NCBI RefSeq assembly: GCF_001463885.1
Contig: NZ_BBWQ01000018.1
Span: 124,001-188,000 of the forward strand
Length of the DNA: 64,000 nucleotides
Source of the DNA: Aureimonas altamirensis
GTDB taxonomy: Bacteria > Pseudomonadota > Alphaproteobacteria > Rhizobiales > Rhizobiaceae
Direction of reading: 5' to 3'
Shown: piece by piece, positions 37,650-47,172 of the stretch
Position numbering within the stretch: position 1 is the stretch's first letter
Layout: every line of letters begins with the position of its first letter
Made by a program: the position numbers and the translations under genes
Notes under the pieces: model-generated
Told to the model about the DNA's origin: nothing
What the model saw: only the letters and a program-made list of their open reading frames with translations
Database searches by the model: none

Positions 37650-37778
37650 TCAGTACATCACGCGGTTCTTGCGGACGGAGGCTCTGACGCGCGCCTTCTC
37701 CGCTTCGTTGTGTATGGTAATGGCGGTGGCCGTAAGCAGAGTGACGACCATGGCCATGGACAATGCGAAGATGAGCAT
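37650..37778 (-). CDS. 42-residue single-span membrane protein
   Basis: The product has 42 residues. A hydrophobic helix at about residues 2-22 (MLIFALSMAMVVTLLTATAI) is followed by a strongly basic tail with several Arg and Lys residues, ending RVMY. The basic tail predicts a cytoplasmic C-terminus. The ATG at 37778 has the ribosome site GGAGG seven bases upstream. The gene lies alone between the gyrA terminator and coaD, on the opposite strand. No family is recognised; it was found by reading the gap. Confidence 0.6.
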   Translation of the reverse strand: MLIFALSMAMVVTLLTATAITIHNEAEKARVRASVRKNRVMY

Positions 37779-37971
37779 TCCTAAGCCTCCGAATTTGCAT
37801 GGAAAACGTGGTTAACCCGCCGTTGGTTCCATCGCCTTGCGTCGCCTTCCGCGAAACCGCATGCATGTTCCTGTCTGATTGCAGTTTGCCCGCGATTTGC
37901 TCGCGAAGGGGTTTCGCGGATATGTCCAATTTTAACGAGATGGCCTTGCCTGCGATGAGGGTTACGAAGCT

Positions 37972-38481
37972 ATGAACGAGCCGCGCCGCGCGCTGTACTC
38001 CGGGTCGTTCGACCCGATAACCAACGGTCACCTGGATATCATCCGCCGTGGTCTGCGCCTGTTCGACGAAGTCGTCGTGGCGATCGGCGTGCATCCGGGC
38101 AAGAAGCCGCTCTTCACCTTCGACGAGCGCGTCACGATGATCCGCGACGCGGTGGGCAGCCAGATGCCTGGATTGGCGGTGATCGCGTTCGAGGGCCTCG
38201 TCGTCGACGCCGCGCGCGCCAATGGGGCGTCTGTCCTGCTGCGCGGGCTGCGCAGCGGCAGCGACCTCGACTACGAGATGGAAATGGCCGGCATGAACGG
38301 CGCGATGGCCGCCGACATCGACACGCTCTTCCTGCCGGCTTCACCCCCTGTCAGGCCCATAACCGCCACATTGGTGCGCCAGATCGCAGGGCTGGGCGGT
38401 GACGTTTCGGCATTCGTGCCAGCCAATGTCGTAACCGCCCTGAAAGCGAAATTTCCAGAAGTTCCGGAGTCTGCCTCATGA
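37972..38481 (+). CDS. coaD: Phosphopantetheine adenylyltransferase
   Basis: The protein has 169 residues. It begins with the nucleotidyltransferase motif [14 protein letters not shown] (residues 10-23). Also seen are [28 protein letters not shown] and [12 protein letters not shown] near the C-terminus. It makes dephospho-CoA from 4'-phosphopantetheine and ATP. Its stop overlaps the start of ppiA (ATGA, 38478-38481), beginning the coaD-ppiA-ppiB-queA-tgt cluster seen in many rhizobia. Confidence 0.96.
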   Translation: MNEPRRALYSGSFDPITNGHLDIIRRGLRLFDEVVVAIGVHPGKKPLFTFDERVTMIRDAVGSQMPGLAVIAFEGLVVDAARANGASVLLRGLRSGSDLDYEMEMAGMNGAMAADIDTLFLPASPPVRPITATLVRQIAGLGGDVSAFVPANVVTALKAKFPEVPESAS

Positions 38482-39032
38482 AGCTGCTTGCCCGCCTTGG
38501 CCTTATCGCCGGCATCCTCGTATCCGCCTTCACCTTTTCCGCCTCGGCACAGCAACCGGATCCGGACAACCAGTTGACCGTGACGACCGACAAGGGATCG
38601 TTCGTCATCCAGCTTCGCCCCGATCTTGCGCCCCATCATGTGGAGCAGATCAAGAAGCTGGCCGCCGAAGGGTTCTACAATGGTGTCGTCTTCCACCGGG
38701 TGATCGACGGCTTCATGGCGCAGACCGGCGACCCGACGGGCACCGGCACCGGCGGCTCGCAATTGCCGGACCTGCAGGCCGAGTTCTCCAACGAGACCTT
38801 CGATCGCGGCACGGTGGGCATGGCACGCGCACAGGACCCCAATTCGGCGAACTCGCAATTCTTCATCATGCTTGCGGATGGCGACTTCCTGGATGGCCAG
38901 TACACGGTTGTCGGCGACGTCGTCTCGGGCATGGAAATCGTCGACCAGATCAAGAAGGGCGACGAGGCCCAGAACGGCAGCGTCGCAGACCCGGACAAGA
39001 TGCTGTCGGTAACGGTCGGCAACGCGTCCTGA
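38478..39032 (+). CDS. ppiA: Periplasmic cyclophilin-type peptidyl-prolyl isomerase
   Basis: The protein has 184 residues. A signal peptide ([20 protein letters not shown]) is followed by a cyclophilin fold with [35 protein letters not shown] and [15 protein letters not shown]. The active-site Arg and Phe of FHRVI and the NSANSQFF loop are intact. It speeds proline isomerisation in periplasmic proteins. It is translationally coupled to coaD and followed by a close cytoplasmic paralogue. Confidence 0.93.
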   Translation: MKLLARLGLIAGILVSAFTFSASAQQPDPDNQLTVTTDKGSFVIQLRPDLAPHHVEQIKKLAAEGFYNGVVFHRVIDGFMAQTGDPTGTGTGGSQLPDLQAEFSNETFDRGTVGMARAQDPNSANSQFFIMLADGDFLDGQYTVVGDVVSGMEIVDQIKKGDEAQNGSVADPDKMLSVTVGNAS

Positions 39033-39115
39033 ACCAGCGGGCAATGCTCCCGGCGGTTGTGCTTGCCTGCGCGATGGGGCATTCACTGCGCACACTCTGA
39101 ACGAAAGGAAGGCCG

Positions 39116-39586
39116 ATGACCTTCGAAAAGCCCGAAGACACGCTCGTACTGGAAACCAGCAAGGGGCAGGTCGTTATCGAACTGCGGCCCGATCTGGCGC
39201 CCAACCACGTTGCGCGCATCAAGGAACTGGCCCGCGAAGGGTTCTATGACGGTGTCGTTTTCCATCGCGTCATCGATGGCTTCATGGCCCAGACGGGCGA
39301 CCCGACCGGAACGGGTACGGGCGGCTCCGACAAGCCGGACCTGAAGGCCGAGTTCTCGTCCGAGCCGCATGTGCGCGGCACCGTATCGGCAGCCCGCACG
39401 GCCAATCCGAATTCCGCGAACTCGCAGTTCTTCATCTGCTTCGACCGGGCACCGTGGCTCGACAAGCAATATTCGGTGTGGGGCAAGGTCGTCGAGGGCA
39501 TGGATGTCATCGACACGATCAAGCGGGGCGAGCCGGTGCGCGATCCCGATTCGATCAAGACCATGCGCGTCGCCGCCGACCTCTAG
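39116..39586 (+). CDS. ppiB: Cytoplasmic cyclophilin-type peptidyl-prolyl isomerase
   Basis: The protein has 156 residues with the same cyclophilin motifs as the preceding gene ([33 protein letters not shown]) but no signal peptide, so it is cytoplasmic. Identity to the preceding mature domain is high by eye, which points to an old tandem duplication. The start has GAAAGGAAGG just upstream. queA follows 17 bases after the stop. Confidence 0.92.
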   Translation: MTFEKPEDTLVLETSKGQVVIELRPDLAPNHVARIKELAREGFYDGVVFHRVIDGFMAQTGDPTGTGTGGSDKPDLKAEFSSEPHVRGTVSAARTANPNSANSQFFICFDRAPWLDKQYSVWGKVVEGMDVIDTIKRGEPVRDPDSIKTMRVAADL

Positions 39587-39603
39587 TTTCGAGGGCGACG
39601 GAC

Positions 39604-40653
39604 ATGCGGGTCGATCTGTTCGATTTCGACCTTCCGGAAGAGCGGATCGCGCTGCGACCCGCTCTTCCGCGCGAATCGGCAAAGCTTTTACACGTGCCTT
39701 CTCATGGGGCCTTCGAGGACAGGCGCGTCGGCGACCTGCCGGACCTGCTGCGGCCGGGTGATTGCCTCGTCTTCAACGATACGCGGGTGATCCCGGCGCG
39801 GCTGGCAGGCGTCAGGCGGCGGGGCGACACCATGGCGCGGGTCGAGGTGACGTTGCATATGCGCCTTGGCGCCGATGAATGGCGCGCCTTCGTCAAACCC
39901 GCCAAGCGTATCGATGCGGGCGAGACGCTGGAGTTCGGCGATGGCGCGCTGACTGCCACGATCGCCGACAAGCGCGACGGCGGAGAGGTGACCCTGCGCT
40001 TCGACAGAAGCGGCGCGGCCCTCGATGCCGCCATCGCCGAAGTCGGAATCCTGCCGCTACCGCCCTATATCGCGGCGCGCCGCGCCGTGGACGCGCAGGA
40101 CAGCGCCGATTACCAGACGATCTATGCGCGGGAGGAAGGCGCCGTGGCAGCCCCGACAGCCGGGCTGCATTTCACGCCGGAACTGATGGCACACTTGCAG
40201 GAGCGCGGCGTCGAGACTGCATTCGTGACGCTGCATGTCGGGGCAGGGACGTTCCTGCCCGTAAAGGCCGACGATACCGCCCAACATCGCATGCATGCCG
40301 AGATCGGCGAGATCGATGCTACAACGGCAGACCGGTTGAACGCCGCCCGGAAAGAGGGCCGGCGGATCGTGGCCGTGGGCACGACGTCGCTTCGCCTGCT
40401 GGAGTCGGCCGCCGACGAAGACGGGACATTGCACCCCTTCCGCAAGGCGACCGACATCTTCATCACGCCCGGCTATCGCTTCCGGGCCGTGGATGCCCTA
40501 TGGACGAATTTCCATTTGCCGCGCTCCACCCTGTTCATGCTGGTTTCCGCTTTCAGCGGGCTCGAACGGATGCGGGCGGCTTACGAACACGCGATCGCCG
40601 GAGGCTACCGCTTCTATTCCTACGGCGACGCCTGCCTTCTGGAACGTGCATGA
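39604..40653 (+). CDS. queA: S-adenosylmethionine:tRNA ribosyltransferase-isomerase
   Basis: The protein has 349 residues. It begins [19 protein letters not shown] and has the family signatures [40 protein letters not shown], and a C-terminal [17 protein letters not shown]. It builds the epoxyqueuosine ring on preQ1-modified tRNA. Its stop overlaps the tgt start (ATGA, 40650-40653), so the two queuosine genes are coupled. Confidence 0.96.
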   Translation: MRVDLFDFDLPEERIALRPALPRESAKLLHVPSHGAFEDRRVGDLPDLLRPGDCLVFNDTRVIPARLAGVRRRGDTMARVEVTLHMRLGADEWRAFVKPAKRIDAGETLEFGDGALTATIADKRDGGEVTLRFDRSGAALDAAIAEVGILPLPPYIAARRAVDAQDSADYQTIYAREEGAVAAPTAGLHFTPELMAHLQERGVETAFVTLHVGAGTFLPVKADDTAQHRMHAEIGEIDATTADRLNAARKEGRRIVAVGTTSLRLLESAADEDGTLHPFRKATDIFITPGYRFRAVDALWTNFHLPRSTLFMLVSAFSGLERMRAAYEHAIAGGYRFYSYGDACLLERA

Positions 40654-41786
40654 GCCAAGAGTTCGCATTCACTCTCACCCACACCGACGGCAAGGCGCGG
40701 CGCGGCGAAATCACCATGCCGCGCGGCACGGTGCGGACGCCCGCCTTCATGCCGGTGGGCACCGCCGGCACCGTTAAGGCCATGTACCTGTCGCAGGTCC
40801 GCGACCTCGGCTCGGACATCATCCTCGGCAATGTCTATCACCTGATGCTGCGGCCCGGCGCCGAGCGCGTCGGCCGGCTGGGCGGGCTCCATGAATTTGC
40901 CCGCTGGCCGTGGCCGATCCTGACGGACAGCGGCGGCTTCCAGGTCATGTCGCTGGCCTCGCTGCGCAAGCTGACCGAGAAGGGCGTGACCTTTCGCTCC
41001 CACGTCGACGGCTCTGTCCATGAGCTGACGCCCGAGCGCTCCATCGAGATTCAGGGCCTGCTCGACAGCGATATCCAGATGCAGCTCGATGAATGCGTGC
41101 GCTTGCCGGCGGACCGGCGCGAGATCGAGCGCGCCATGGAAATGTCGCTGCGGTGGGCCGAGCGGTGCGCCGTCGCTTTCGGCAACCAGCCGGGCAAGGC
41201 GATGTTCGGGATCGTGCAGGGCGGCGACCAGCCGGACCTTCGCATCCGCTCCGCAACCGAGCTGGCCGCAATGAACCTGAAGGGCTATGCGGTCGGCGGT
41301 CTCGCCGTCGGCGAGCCGCAGGACGTCATGCTGGAAACGCTGGACGAGACGCTTCCCTCGCTGCCGGTGGACAAGCCACGCTATCTGATGGGCGTTGGAA
41401 CGCCCGACGACATCGTCAAAAGCGTCGCACGTGGCATCGACATGTTCGACTGCGTCATGCCCACGCGCGCCGGGCGGCACGGTCTGGCCTTCACCCGGCA
41501 CGGGCGTATCAACCTTCGCAACGCCGTCCATGCCGAAGATGCTTCGCCGCTGGACGAGACATCGGATTGCCCTGCAACGCGGGATTACTCGAGGGCGTAT
41601 CTGCATCATCTGGTGCGCACCAGCGAGGCATTGGGCGGCATGCTGCTGACATGGAACAACCTTGCCTATTACCAGTCACTCATGGCCGGTATCCGCGCGG
41701 CCATAGAAGAAGGGCGCTTTGCGGCCTATGCTGCCGAAGTGACGGAAGGCTGGGCGCGTGGCGAAGCCAGGCGCAAGGCCGCGTGA
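40650..41786 (+). CDS. tgt: tRNA-guanine transglycosylase
   Basis: The protein has 378 residues. It has [11 protein letters not shown] (general-acid Asp), [12 protein letters not shown] and the nucleophile motif [13 protein letters not shown]. The usual zinc motif CxCxxC before SRAYLHHL is degenerate: Ser305, Cys307 and Thr310 stand where three cysteines are normal, while the His of SRAYLHHL is kept. The enzyme swaps guanine-34 for preQ1 in tRNAs with GUN anticodons. It may act with an altered or absent zinc site. The start overlaps queA. Confidence 0.93.
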   Translation: MSQEFAFTLTHTDGKARRGEITMPRGTVRTPAFMPVGTAGTVKAMYLSQVRDLGSDIILGNVYHLMLRPGAERVGRLGGLHEFARWPWPILTDSGGFQVMSLASLRKLTEKGVTFRSHVDGSVHELTPERSIEIQGLLDSDIQMQLDECVRLPADRREIERAMEMSLRWAERCAVAFGNQPGKAMFGIVQGGDQPDLRIRSATELAAMNLKGYAVGGLAVGEPQDVMLETLDETLPSLPVDKPRYLMGVGTPDDIVKSVARGIDMFDCVMPTRAGRHGLAFTRHGRINLRNAVHAEDASPLDETSDCPATRDYSRAYLHHLVRTSEALGGMLLTWNNLAYYQSLMAGIRAAIEEGRFAAYAAEVTEGWARGEARRKAA

Positions 41787-41885
41787 CACAGCGTTCGACG
41801 GGAGTGAACGTCAGGTGTTGGAATCCGGCGTGCGGATGGGCCATATAGGAGCGAAGGCCACAATGCAGTCTGCGAGGCATCCTGC

Positions 41886-43034
41886 GTGAATATCGACAAG
41901 GCCCCCGTTACGGGACGTGATGTCGGCAATCTGGTATTCGGCTCGCCCGGCACGCTTCGTGCCGAGCGTGGCGCAGCCGAGTTGCGTGCCGGCCGCCCGG
42001 TGGTTCTGCGGCAGGAAGGATCGCGGGTCGCGGTCCTGGCGCTGGATGCCGCCAGCCCATCCATCTACGAGGCGTTCCTGGCCGCGACCGATGGCGATGC
42101 GTGCCTGTACCTGACGCCGCCACGGGCAGCGGTGCTTGACCTCGACGCTCCGCAGGGTGCGCTGATACCGGCCCGCGCAAGAGATCATGACAGCATCTGC
42201 AAGCTCGGTTACATGCGGGGCGCCGATGCGCCTGCCGAGTGGCGCGCGGCGACACCCCTGATGCAGGAGGCCGCAGCTCTGGCACGGCTGGCGCTGCTGT
42301 TGCCGGCGGTTCTGGTGGCCGTGATCGGCGAGGGACCATCGCTGTTCGATGCCTGCGCGCAAGTAGAGCCCGGAGACATCCAGGAAGGGTTCTCCACCGC
42401 GGCGCTCGACTTCCGCGAGGTGGCCCGGACGCCGGTGCCATTGAAGGATATCGGCGATGTCGTCTTTACCGTCTTTCGGGGTGGGTTCGCACAGCGCGAC
42501 CAGCTTGCGCTGATCGTTGGGGAGCCCGATTTTTCCCGCAGCGTCCCGGTGCGGGTTCACTCCTCGTGCATCACGGGCGATCTTTTCGGCTCGCTGAAAT
42601 GCGATTGCGGCGATCAACTGCGCGGCGGCCTTGCAAAGCTGAAGGCGCTGGGCGGCGGCGTTCTTTTGTATCTGGATCAGGAAGGGCGCGGCACCGGCAT
42701 CGCCTCGAAGATGCGCGCCTATGGTTTCCAGCATCAGGGTCTGGATACGGTGGACGCCGACGCGGAACTGGGTTTCGGTGGCGACGAGCGGCGCTATGAG
42801 GCGGCGGTCTCCATTCTGCGGCAACTCGGCATCGGCTCTGTCCGGCTGCTTACCAACAATCCCGCCAAGATCGCCTATCTGCGCGGCAGCGGCATTGTGG
42901 TGGATGAGCGCGTGTCGGTAGAAGGCGAAGTGACACGGCAGAACGAGGGTTACCTGCGCACCAAGGTAAACCGCTCCGGCCATCTGATGGATGTGGATGC
43001 CCTGCCGCGCAAGGATAGCGACGCGGCAGGCTGA
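41886..43034 (+). CDS. ribA: GTP cyclohydrolase II with degenerate N-terminal half
   Basis: The protein has 382 residues with a GTG start. The C-terminal half (from about residue 180) is GTP cyclohydrolase II, with zinc ligands Cys228, Cys239 and Cys241 (HSSCITGDLFGSLKCDCGDQ), YLDQEGRGTG and LLTNNPAKI. The N-terminal half resembles a worn DHBP-synthase domain and lacks its catalytic acidic motifs, a form common in rhizobia. It opens the imidazole ring of GTP in riboflavin synthesis. It is 99 bases after tgt and converges with the esterase gene. Confidence 0.9.
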   Translation: MNIDKAPVTGRDVGNLVFGSPGTLRAERGAAELRAGRPVVLRQEGSRVAVLALDAASPSIYEAFLAATDGDACLYLTPPRAAVLDLDAPQGALIPARARDHDSICKLGYMRGADAPAEWRAATPLMQEAAALARLALLLPAVLVAVIGEGPSLFDACAQVEPGDIQEGFSTAALDFREVARTPVPLKDIGDVVFTVFRGGFAQRDQLALIVGEPDFSRSVPVRVHSSCITGDLFGSLKCDCGDQLRGGLAKLKALGGGVLLYLDQEGRGTGIASKMRAYGFQHQGLDTVDADAELGFGGDERRYEAAVSILRQLGIGSVRLLTNNPAKIAYLRGSGIVVDERVSVEGEVTRQNEGYLRTKVNRSGHLMDVDALPRKDSDAAG

Positions 43035-43041
43035 AACCCGG

Positions 43042-44016
43042 TCAGTGTGGGGCGGACCCGCCCCATTGCCCCTGTATGAAGCGCAATCCATCCTGGATGG
43101 TCACGCTCCACAGCGGCCAGACGTGGTCGCCGTCGGTAATGCGGAACTCGATGGGGCGATCATCGGCCTTCATGGTTTCGTACAAGGCGATCGCTCCGCG
43201 CCACAGCTTGTGGCTGTCGTCGTCGCCCACCGTCACGTACAGCGCGGGCAGGGTGTCGCCGGCCTCCAGGCGGTCTTCCAGCAGCGTAAAAACGTTCAGG
43301 CTGTTGTAGCGCCGGCCGTCGAAGGGGGAGCCGTAAGCCTTGCCGAAGTAAGGGGGCACCGGCGGCAGATCCACCCCCTCGGTGACGTCAGTCGGATCGG
43401 CGTGGTGGAAATAGGTGCTGTCGATGATGAGGGCCATCGCCTCCGGCGCAAGGTCAAGCTGATCCTGCGGAATGTTCTGCCACAGGCCGGGCGACAGCGC
43501 GACGGAAGCCACATAAAGCTGCGGGTGGGCCAGGGCCAGGCGAAGCGCACCGTAGCCGCCCATCGACAGGCCGGCTATGGCGCGTCCGCCGCGATCCTTT
43601 CGCACCTCGTACCGGGTTTCCACCGCCTGCAGCAGATCGCGCGTTATCGCCGTCTCGTAATTGCCGGGGCCGCCGACATCGGCCGAATCCACATACCAGC
43701 TATCGCCAACGCCCGGCATGACCACCAATAACGGGTCGATCTCGCCGGATCCGATCATCCGGTCCAGGGTTGCCTGGATGTCGCCGAGGTCGCGCCAGCT
43801 CGTTTCGTCGCCGCCATGTCCGTGCAGAAGGTACAGCACCGGCCAGCCGCCGCTCGGCGGTGGGCCATCCGGCTGGTAGACAAGGGCCGGAAGAGCGGCC
43901 GACAGGGCCGGGCTATCGAACCGTTCGGCCGACATCCGGCTTGCCGCCATCGCGCCATCCATAACGCCGGATACGATGCCTGCCGCGATGGCCGCTATGC
44001 AGAATGCGCGCTTCAT
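43042..44016 (-). CDS. Exported esterase-family alpha/beta hydrolase
   Basis: The protein has 324 residues and a signal peptide (MKRAFCIAAIAAGIVSGVMDGAMA). The core matches the putative esterase family (esterase D / mycolyltransferase-like): YLLHGHGGDETSWRDLGD, the nucleophile elbow GLSMGGYGALRLAL, Asp in VTVGDDDS and His in DGDHVWPLW. It is probably a periplasmic serine esterase. The start at 44016 begins the signal peptide; the frame is open much further upstream, but that part is not protein-like. Confidence 0.82.
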   Translation of the reverse strand: MKRAFCIAAIAAGIVSGVMDGAMAASRMSAERFDSPALSAALPALVYQPDGPPPSGGWPVLYLLHGHGGDETSWRDLGDIQATLDRMIGSGEIDPLLVVMPGVGDSWYVDSADVGGPGNYETAITRDLLQAVETRYEVRKDRGGRAIAGLSMGGYGALRLALAHPQLYVASVALSPGLWQNIPQDQLDLAPEAMALIIDSTYFHHADPTDVTEGVDLPPVPPYFGKAYGSPFDGRRYNSLNVFTLLEDRLEAGDTLPALYVTVGDDDSHKLWRGAIALYETMKADDRPIEFRITDGDHVWPLWSVTIQDGLRFIQGQWGGSAPH

Positions 44017-44077
44017 CTTCCGCCCCCGCTTTTGTCGTGAGGGGCAATATGGCGCAGCGTGCCGGGTTGGGCAGCTC

Positions 44078-44272
44078 TTACGTCCGGCGAATGCTGGGGG
44101 CCATGTCGTCGCCATAGGCGGAGACCGCATAGAATGCGGCCTTGACGACATCCTTGCGGCTGGCGCCGGGATGGACGGCCTGCACCTGACGGATGATCTT
44201 CTTGCGGGATTTGCCGGGCCGCGCCACCCGAACAAGCGTCGCGGCAATATCGAAAAGCGCGTCCTGGGCCAC
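44078..44272 (-). CDS. Small conserved protein of unknown function
   Basis: The protein has 64 residues with a GTG start and AAGG eight bases upstream. The sequence is basic and helical (LFDIAATLVRVARPGKSRKK, then VQAVHPGASRKDVVKAAFYA). It looks like the small conserved proteins found in many Hyphomicrobiales genomes, but no function is known. It lies between the esterase and the SnoaL-like gene on the same strand. Confidence 0.6.
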   Translation of the reverse strand: MAQDALFDIAATLVRVARPGKSRKKIIRQVQAVHPGASRKDVVKAAFYAVSAYGDDMAPSIRRT

Positions 44273-44357
44273 GCATATAACCTTGGGTTGTTTCGTCGGC
44301 TCCGCATAACCGCATTCTGTTACACGCGTATGACACGGGGGGCGCCCCGCCGGGCTG

Positions 44358-44389
44358 CTAGCGAACTGCCGGGATTGGCGGTTCGCTAG
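44358..44389. repeat. Hairpin between the SnoaL-like gene and the 64-residue gene
   Basis: CTAGCGAAC (44358-44366) pairs perfectly with GTTCGCTAG (44381-44389). Within it, GCC and GGC add three more pairs after a T-G wobble position, leaving a 6-base loop. It lies 19 bases after the SnoaL-like stop and lacks a T-run, so it is a weak terminator or an mRNA-stabilising hairpin. Confidence 0.55.
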
Positions 44390-44407
44390 TAGGCATTGCC
44401 AGCAGCG

Positions 44408-44791
44408 CTATCGGGCAATCTGATCTTCGATGGCGGCCTTATCGATGACGGAGAACACGTCGGCGATCTTTCCGTCCTTTACTTCGTAAAATACATTCTC
44501 CGCGAAGGTGATGCGTCGGCCATCGATCCTGAGGCCCAGGAAGTCGCGTCTTGGCGCGCAGTCGAACATTAGCCTGGCACCGATAAGGGGAGGGTCGCAC
44601 GCCAGACGATCGATAACGAAACGCAGGTCCGGGATGTCCTCGAAATCCTGGATCAGCATCGCACGGTAACCGTGAAGCCCTAACGGCCGACCATTGTGTC
44701 TGGCATCGTCGGATACATACTGCCCGAGTTCATCCCAATCCTGGCGGTTCAGACAATCGATGTAAGCTCGATAAAAGGCATGCAGTGTCAT
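44408..44791 (-). CDS. SnoaL-like / ester cyclase family protein
   Basis: The protein has 127 residues with the NTF2-like alpha-beta barrel pattern: FYRAYIDCLNRQDWDELGQY, then YRAMLIQDFEDIPDLRFVID and ENVFYEVKDGKIADVFSVIDK at the end. Members cyclise, isomerise or hydrolyse small molecules, or have lost catalysis. It lies 45 bases after the PRISE-type reductase on the same strand, so it probably belongs to the same small operon. The start at 44791 was chosen by family length and an upstream GGAG. Confidence 0.72.
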   Translation of the reverse strand: MTLHAFYRAYIDCLNRQDWDELGQYVSDDARHNGRPLGLHGYRAMLIQDFEDIPDLRFVIDRLACDPPLIGARLMFDCAPRRDFLGLRIDGRRITFAENVFYEVKDGKIADVFSVIDKAAIEDQIAR

Positions 44792-44836
44792 GGTGCGCCG
44801 CTCCGTTGAATGCCCCGGTCGATACGGGCGCACCCT

Positions 44837-45898
44837 TTATGGAATAAGACGATCAGACCTAAGCCGCTGGAAAAGGTCGAAGAAGGCGTCGTCGGTGGCT
44901 CGGTAGTCGAGAAAGCCAAGACGCCGGCTCTTGCTCATGTCAGTGACCACTTCGATGGGGCGGCCAAGGTCCGCATCCGTGTGCCAGGGCGAGGCGAGGC
45001 GCGAGAGGTCGGGCTCCACCAGCCCATCACGCTCCGCGATGCGCTGCCAGACTGCCGCATCGTCCTGCATCTGCTTCTCCAGCGGCAGGATCGTCCCGTC
45101 GAATGGTGCTGGCGCAAGGCCGAACCAATCGGCAATGCGGCCCCACATCCAGCTCCAGCGGAAGACATCGCCATTGACGACATTGAATGCCTCGTTCGCC
45201 GCGGCGGGCGTGGTCGCCGCCCACACGAGATGGCGCGCAAGTTGGCCGGCGCCGGTCATGTCGGTCAGCCCGTTCCATTGCGCAGCCGACCCGGGGAAGC
45301 GGAACGGGCGTCCCGTTTCGCGGCACAGCGTGGCGTAGACCGCCAGCGTCGTGCCCATGTTCATGGCGTTGCCGACCGCTTTGCCGATGACCGTGTGCGG
45401 ACGATGGACGCTCCAGGTGAAGCCGTCCTGTTGGGCAGCCTCAAAAACCTCGTCCTCCTGCGCATAGTAGAAGTTTGCGACGTCCAGCCGCTCCTGGGTT
45501 TCGCGGAAGGGCGTCTCGGGCAGGGAGCCTTTTCCGTAGGCTTCGAAGGGGCCGAGGTAGTGCTTCAGGCCCGTCACCAGTGCCACGTGACGAACGGATC
45601 CATTCGGCCGCAATGCGTCCAGCAGGTTGCGCACCATACCGGCGTTGACGCGGATATTCTCCTTCTCACTGTTCTGGCGTGCCCAGGTGGTGATAAAGAC
45701 CGCGTCGGGCTTAAGGCCATTCAGGGCGCTCGCCGTTGCCGCGGCGTCCTGAAGGTCCACCGGGACAGGGTGAACGCCCGTCTGCTCAACCGGCCGCCTC
45801 GCAAGCCCATGGACAATCCAGCCGTCTCTTGTGAGAAGGTCGGCAGTCGCGCTGCCGATGATCCCGCTTGCGCCTACAACCAATGCCGTCTGTGTCAT
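44837..45898 (-). CDS. PRISE-type SDR (progesterone 5-beta-reductase / iridoid synthase-like enone reductase)
   Basis: The protein has 353 residues. The cofactor motif GASGIIG spans residues 9-15. TGLKHYLGPFE (Lys112) and NFYYAQED (Tyr144) match the PRISE-specific catalytic motifs; the Lys-Tyr spacing of 32 equals that of plant progesterone 5-beta-reductase as I recall it. Such enzymes reduce activated C=C bonds of enones with NADPH. The natural substrate here is unknown. The ATG at 45898 has AGAGGA eight bases upstream. It diverges from an HxlR-type regulator and is followed by the SnoaL-like gene. Confidence 0.8.
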   Translation of the reverse strand: MTQTALVVGASGIIGSATADLLTRDGWIVHGLARRPVEQTGVHPVPVDLQDAAATASALNGLKPDAVFITTWARQNSEKENIRVNAGMVRNLLDALRPNGSVRHVALVTGLKHYLGPFEAYGKGSLPETPFRETQERLDVANFYYAQEDEVFEAAQQDGFTWSVHRPHTVIGKAVGNAMNMGTTLAVYATLCRETGRPFRFPGSAAQWNGLTDMTGAGQLARHLVWAATTPAAANEAFNVVNGDVFRWSWMWGRIADWFGLAPAPFDGTILPLEKQMQDDAAVWQRIAERDGLVEPDLSRLASPWHTDADLGRPIEVVTDMSKSRRLGFLDYRATDDAFFDLFQRLRSDRLIP

Positions 45899-45995
45899 GC
45901 CATCATCCTCTACGTTGCAGCGGGAACTAGGATGGCTTGCGGAACCTGTCCAGACGGCACCATTTGGGGACGTAGGAACCAGAAGGTATCTACCC

Positions 45996-46388
45996 ATGAA
46001 GCCGGGAACGCCCGACCAGGAATGGCGCGAGGACTGCGCGCCGCGCCGAGTGCTTGAACTCTTTTCCACCAAGTGGACCAGCATGGTGCTGCATACGCTT
46101 CATGTGCGCCATGGCGGCACGGTGCGCACCGGGGTTCTTTTGCGCAGCCTGCCCGGCATCTCCAAGAAGATGTTGACCCAGACGCTGCGCGAGATGGAGG
46201 AAAGCGGCCTTCTGACGCGCCATGAGCAGGGCACGGTGCCGCCGGCGGTGGAGTACAGGCTGACCGAGCTTGGACAGCGCTTCGTCGAGCCTGTCGAGAA
46301 ACTCTACGAATGGGGACGCGCAAACGCCGATGCGCTGGATAGCTTGCGACCCCGTCGGTCTTCGCGTCGGGATAAGCAGGCCCTTTGA
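45996..46388 (+). CDS. HxlR-family transcriptional regulator
   Basis: The protein has 130 residues. The winged-helix HxlR pattern is clear: DCAPRRVLELFSTKWTSMVL, LLRSLPGISKKMLTQTLREM, VEYRLTELGQRFVEPVEKLY. A cysteine at about residue 14 could sense reactive compounds. The ATG at 45996 has AAGG upstream. It diverges from the PRISE-type reductase gene 97 bases away, its likely target. This is the second HxlR/reductase divergent pair in the window. Confidence 0.84.
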   Translation: MKPGTPDQEWREDCAPRRVLELFSTKWTSMVLHTLHVRHGGTVRTGVLLRSLPGISKKMLTQTLREMEESGLLTRHEQGTVPPAVEYRLTELGQRFVEPVEKLYEWGRANADALDSLRPRRSSRRDKQAL

Positions 46389-46479
46389 ACTTGGCGCCTC
46401 CCGCGCGTTGTCACGTCAGGTATCAACGCGGCTGGTCAGTCAGCGGATTGGCCCATCGCTACGACCTTTGGTCCTGCCT

Positions 46480-47172
46480 TTATACTTCGGTTAGTACGAA
46501 TGCCAGCCACATGACGCCGACGTAAAGCGCCAGCGTGAAGAGCATTGCTGCCTTCCGGCGCCCCTCGTGGATAGGGTTCATGTCCATCCTGGCAAAGCCG
46601 CGATCGTAGCGGGCTGGGCGGTTTGCCGTCACCTCCTTGTAATTCATGACCATCGTGATGATCCCGATGACGAGCATACCGAACGCTTGTCCAAAGAAAA
46701 GGACACGGAATTCACGGTTCAGATTCCAGGCGAAACCCTGCTTGCGCTGCGGATCGATGGGGTATGCGCGAAGGCCGAACAACGCCTTCCCGATCGAGTT
46801 TCCAAACACGGTGATGACCAACGCATTGGCGAAGACGCCGAGTGCTAGGCACATAGTGCCGAGGGAGTGCGAGCTCGCGTTCTGAAGCGTGTCAGCCAGT
46901 TGGGTCGAAATGAATGGCGTTGTCATGAAGATCGTCGCGGAAGATACCAGCGGCCAGATAAGCATGTCGATCTGTCTAGCGCAGAAGCGTGACCACGGAG
47001 CGCCATGGGCCGTATCTGGCACGGCAGCGTCACCGGCCGGCCTCCAGACTTCGAGATCATCAAGTCGCACAGCCGTGTTCGGCCCGATCTCGTCACTGCG
47101 GACAATGGAGGATGTCTGATCCCCTGACGGCGGACCGCTGGTCCGTCCGCTCTGATCGTGAAACCTACCCAT
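46480..47172 (-). CDS. RDD-family membrane protein
   Basis: The protein has 230 residues. A soluble N-terminal part of about 75 residues is followed by the RDD domain: WSRFCARQIDMLIWPL (the Arg-Asp signature) and GNSIGKALFGLRAY between hydrophobic segments, with a further segment at the C-terminus. RDD proteins are mostly uncharacterised and may transport ions. The ATG at 47172 with GAGGG upstream was chosen over one at 47241. The codon mix looks less GC-rich than that of its neighbours. Confidence 0.7.
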   Translation of the reverse strand: MGRFHDQSGRTSGPPSGDQTSSIVRSDEIGPNTAVRLDDLEVWRPAGDAAVPDTAHGAPWSRFCARQIDMLIWPLVSSATIFMTTPFISTQLADTLQNASSHSLGTMCLALGVFANALVITVFGNSIGKALFGLRAYPIDPQRKQGFAWNLNREFRVLFFGQAFGMLVIGIITMVMNYKEVTANRPARYDRGFARMDMNPIHEGRRKAAMLFTLALYVGVMWLAFVLTEV

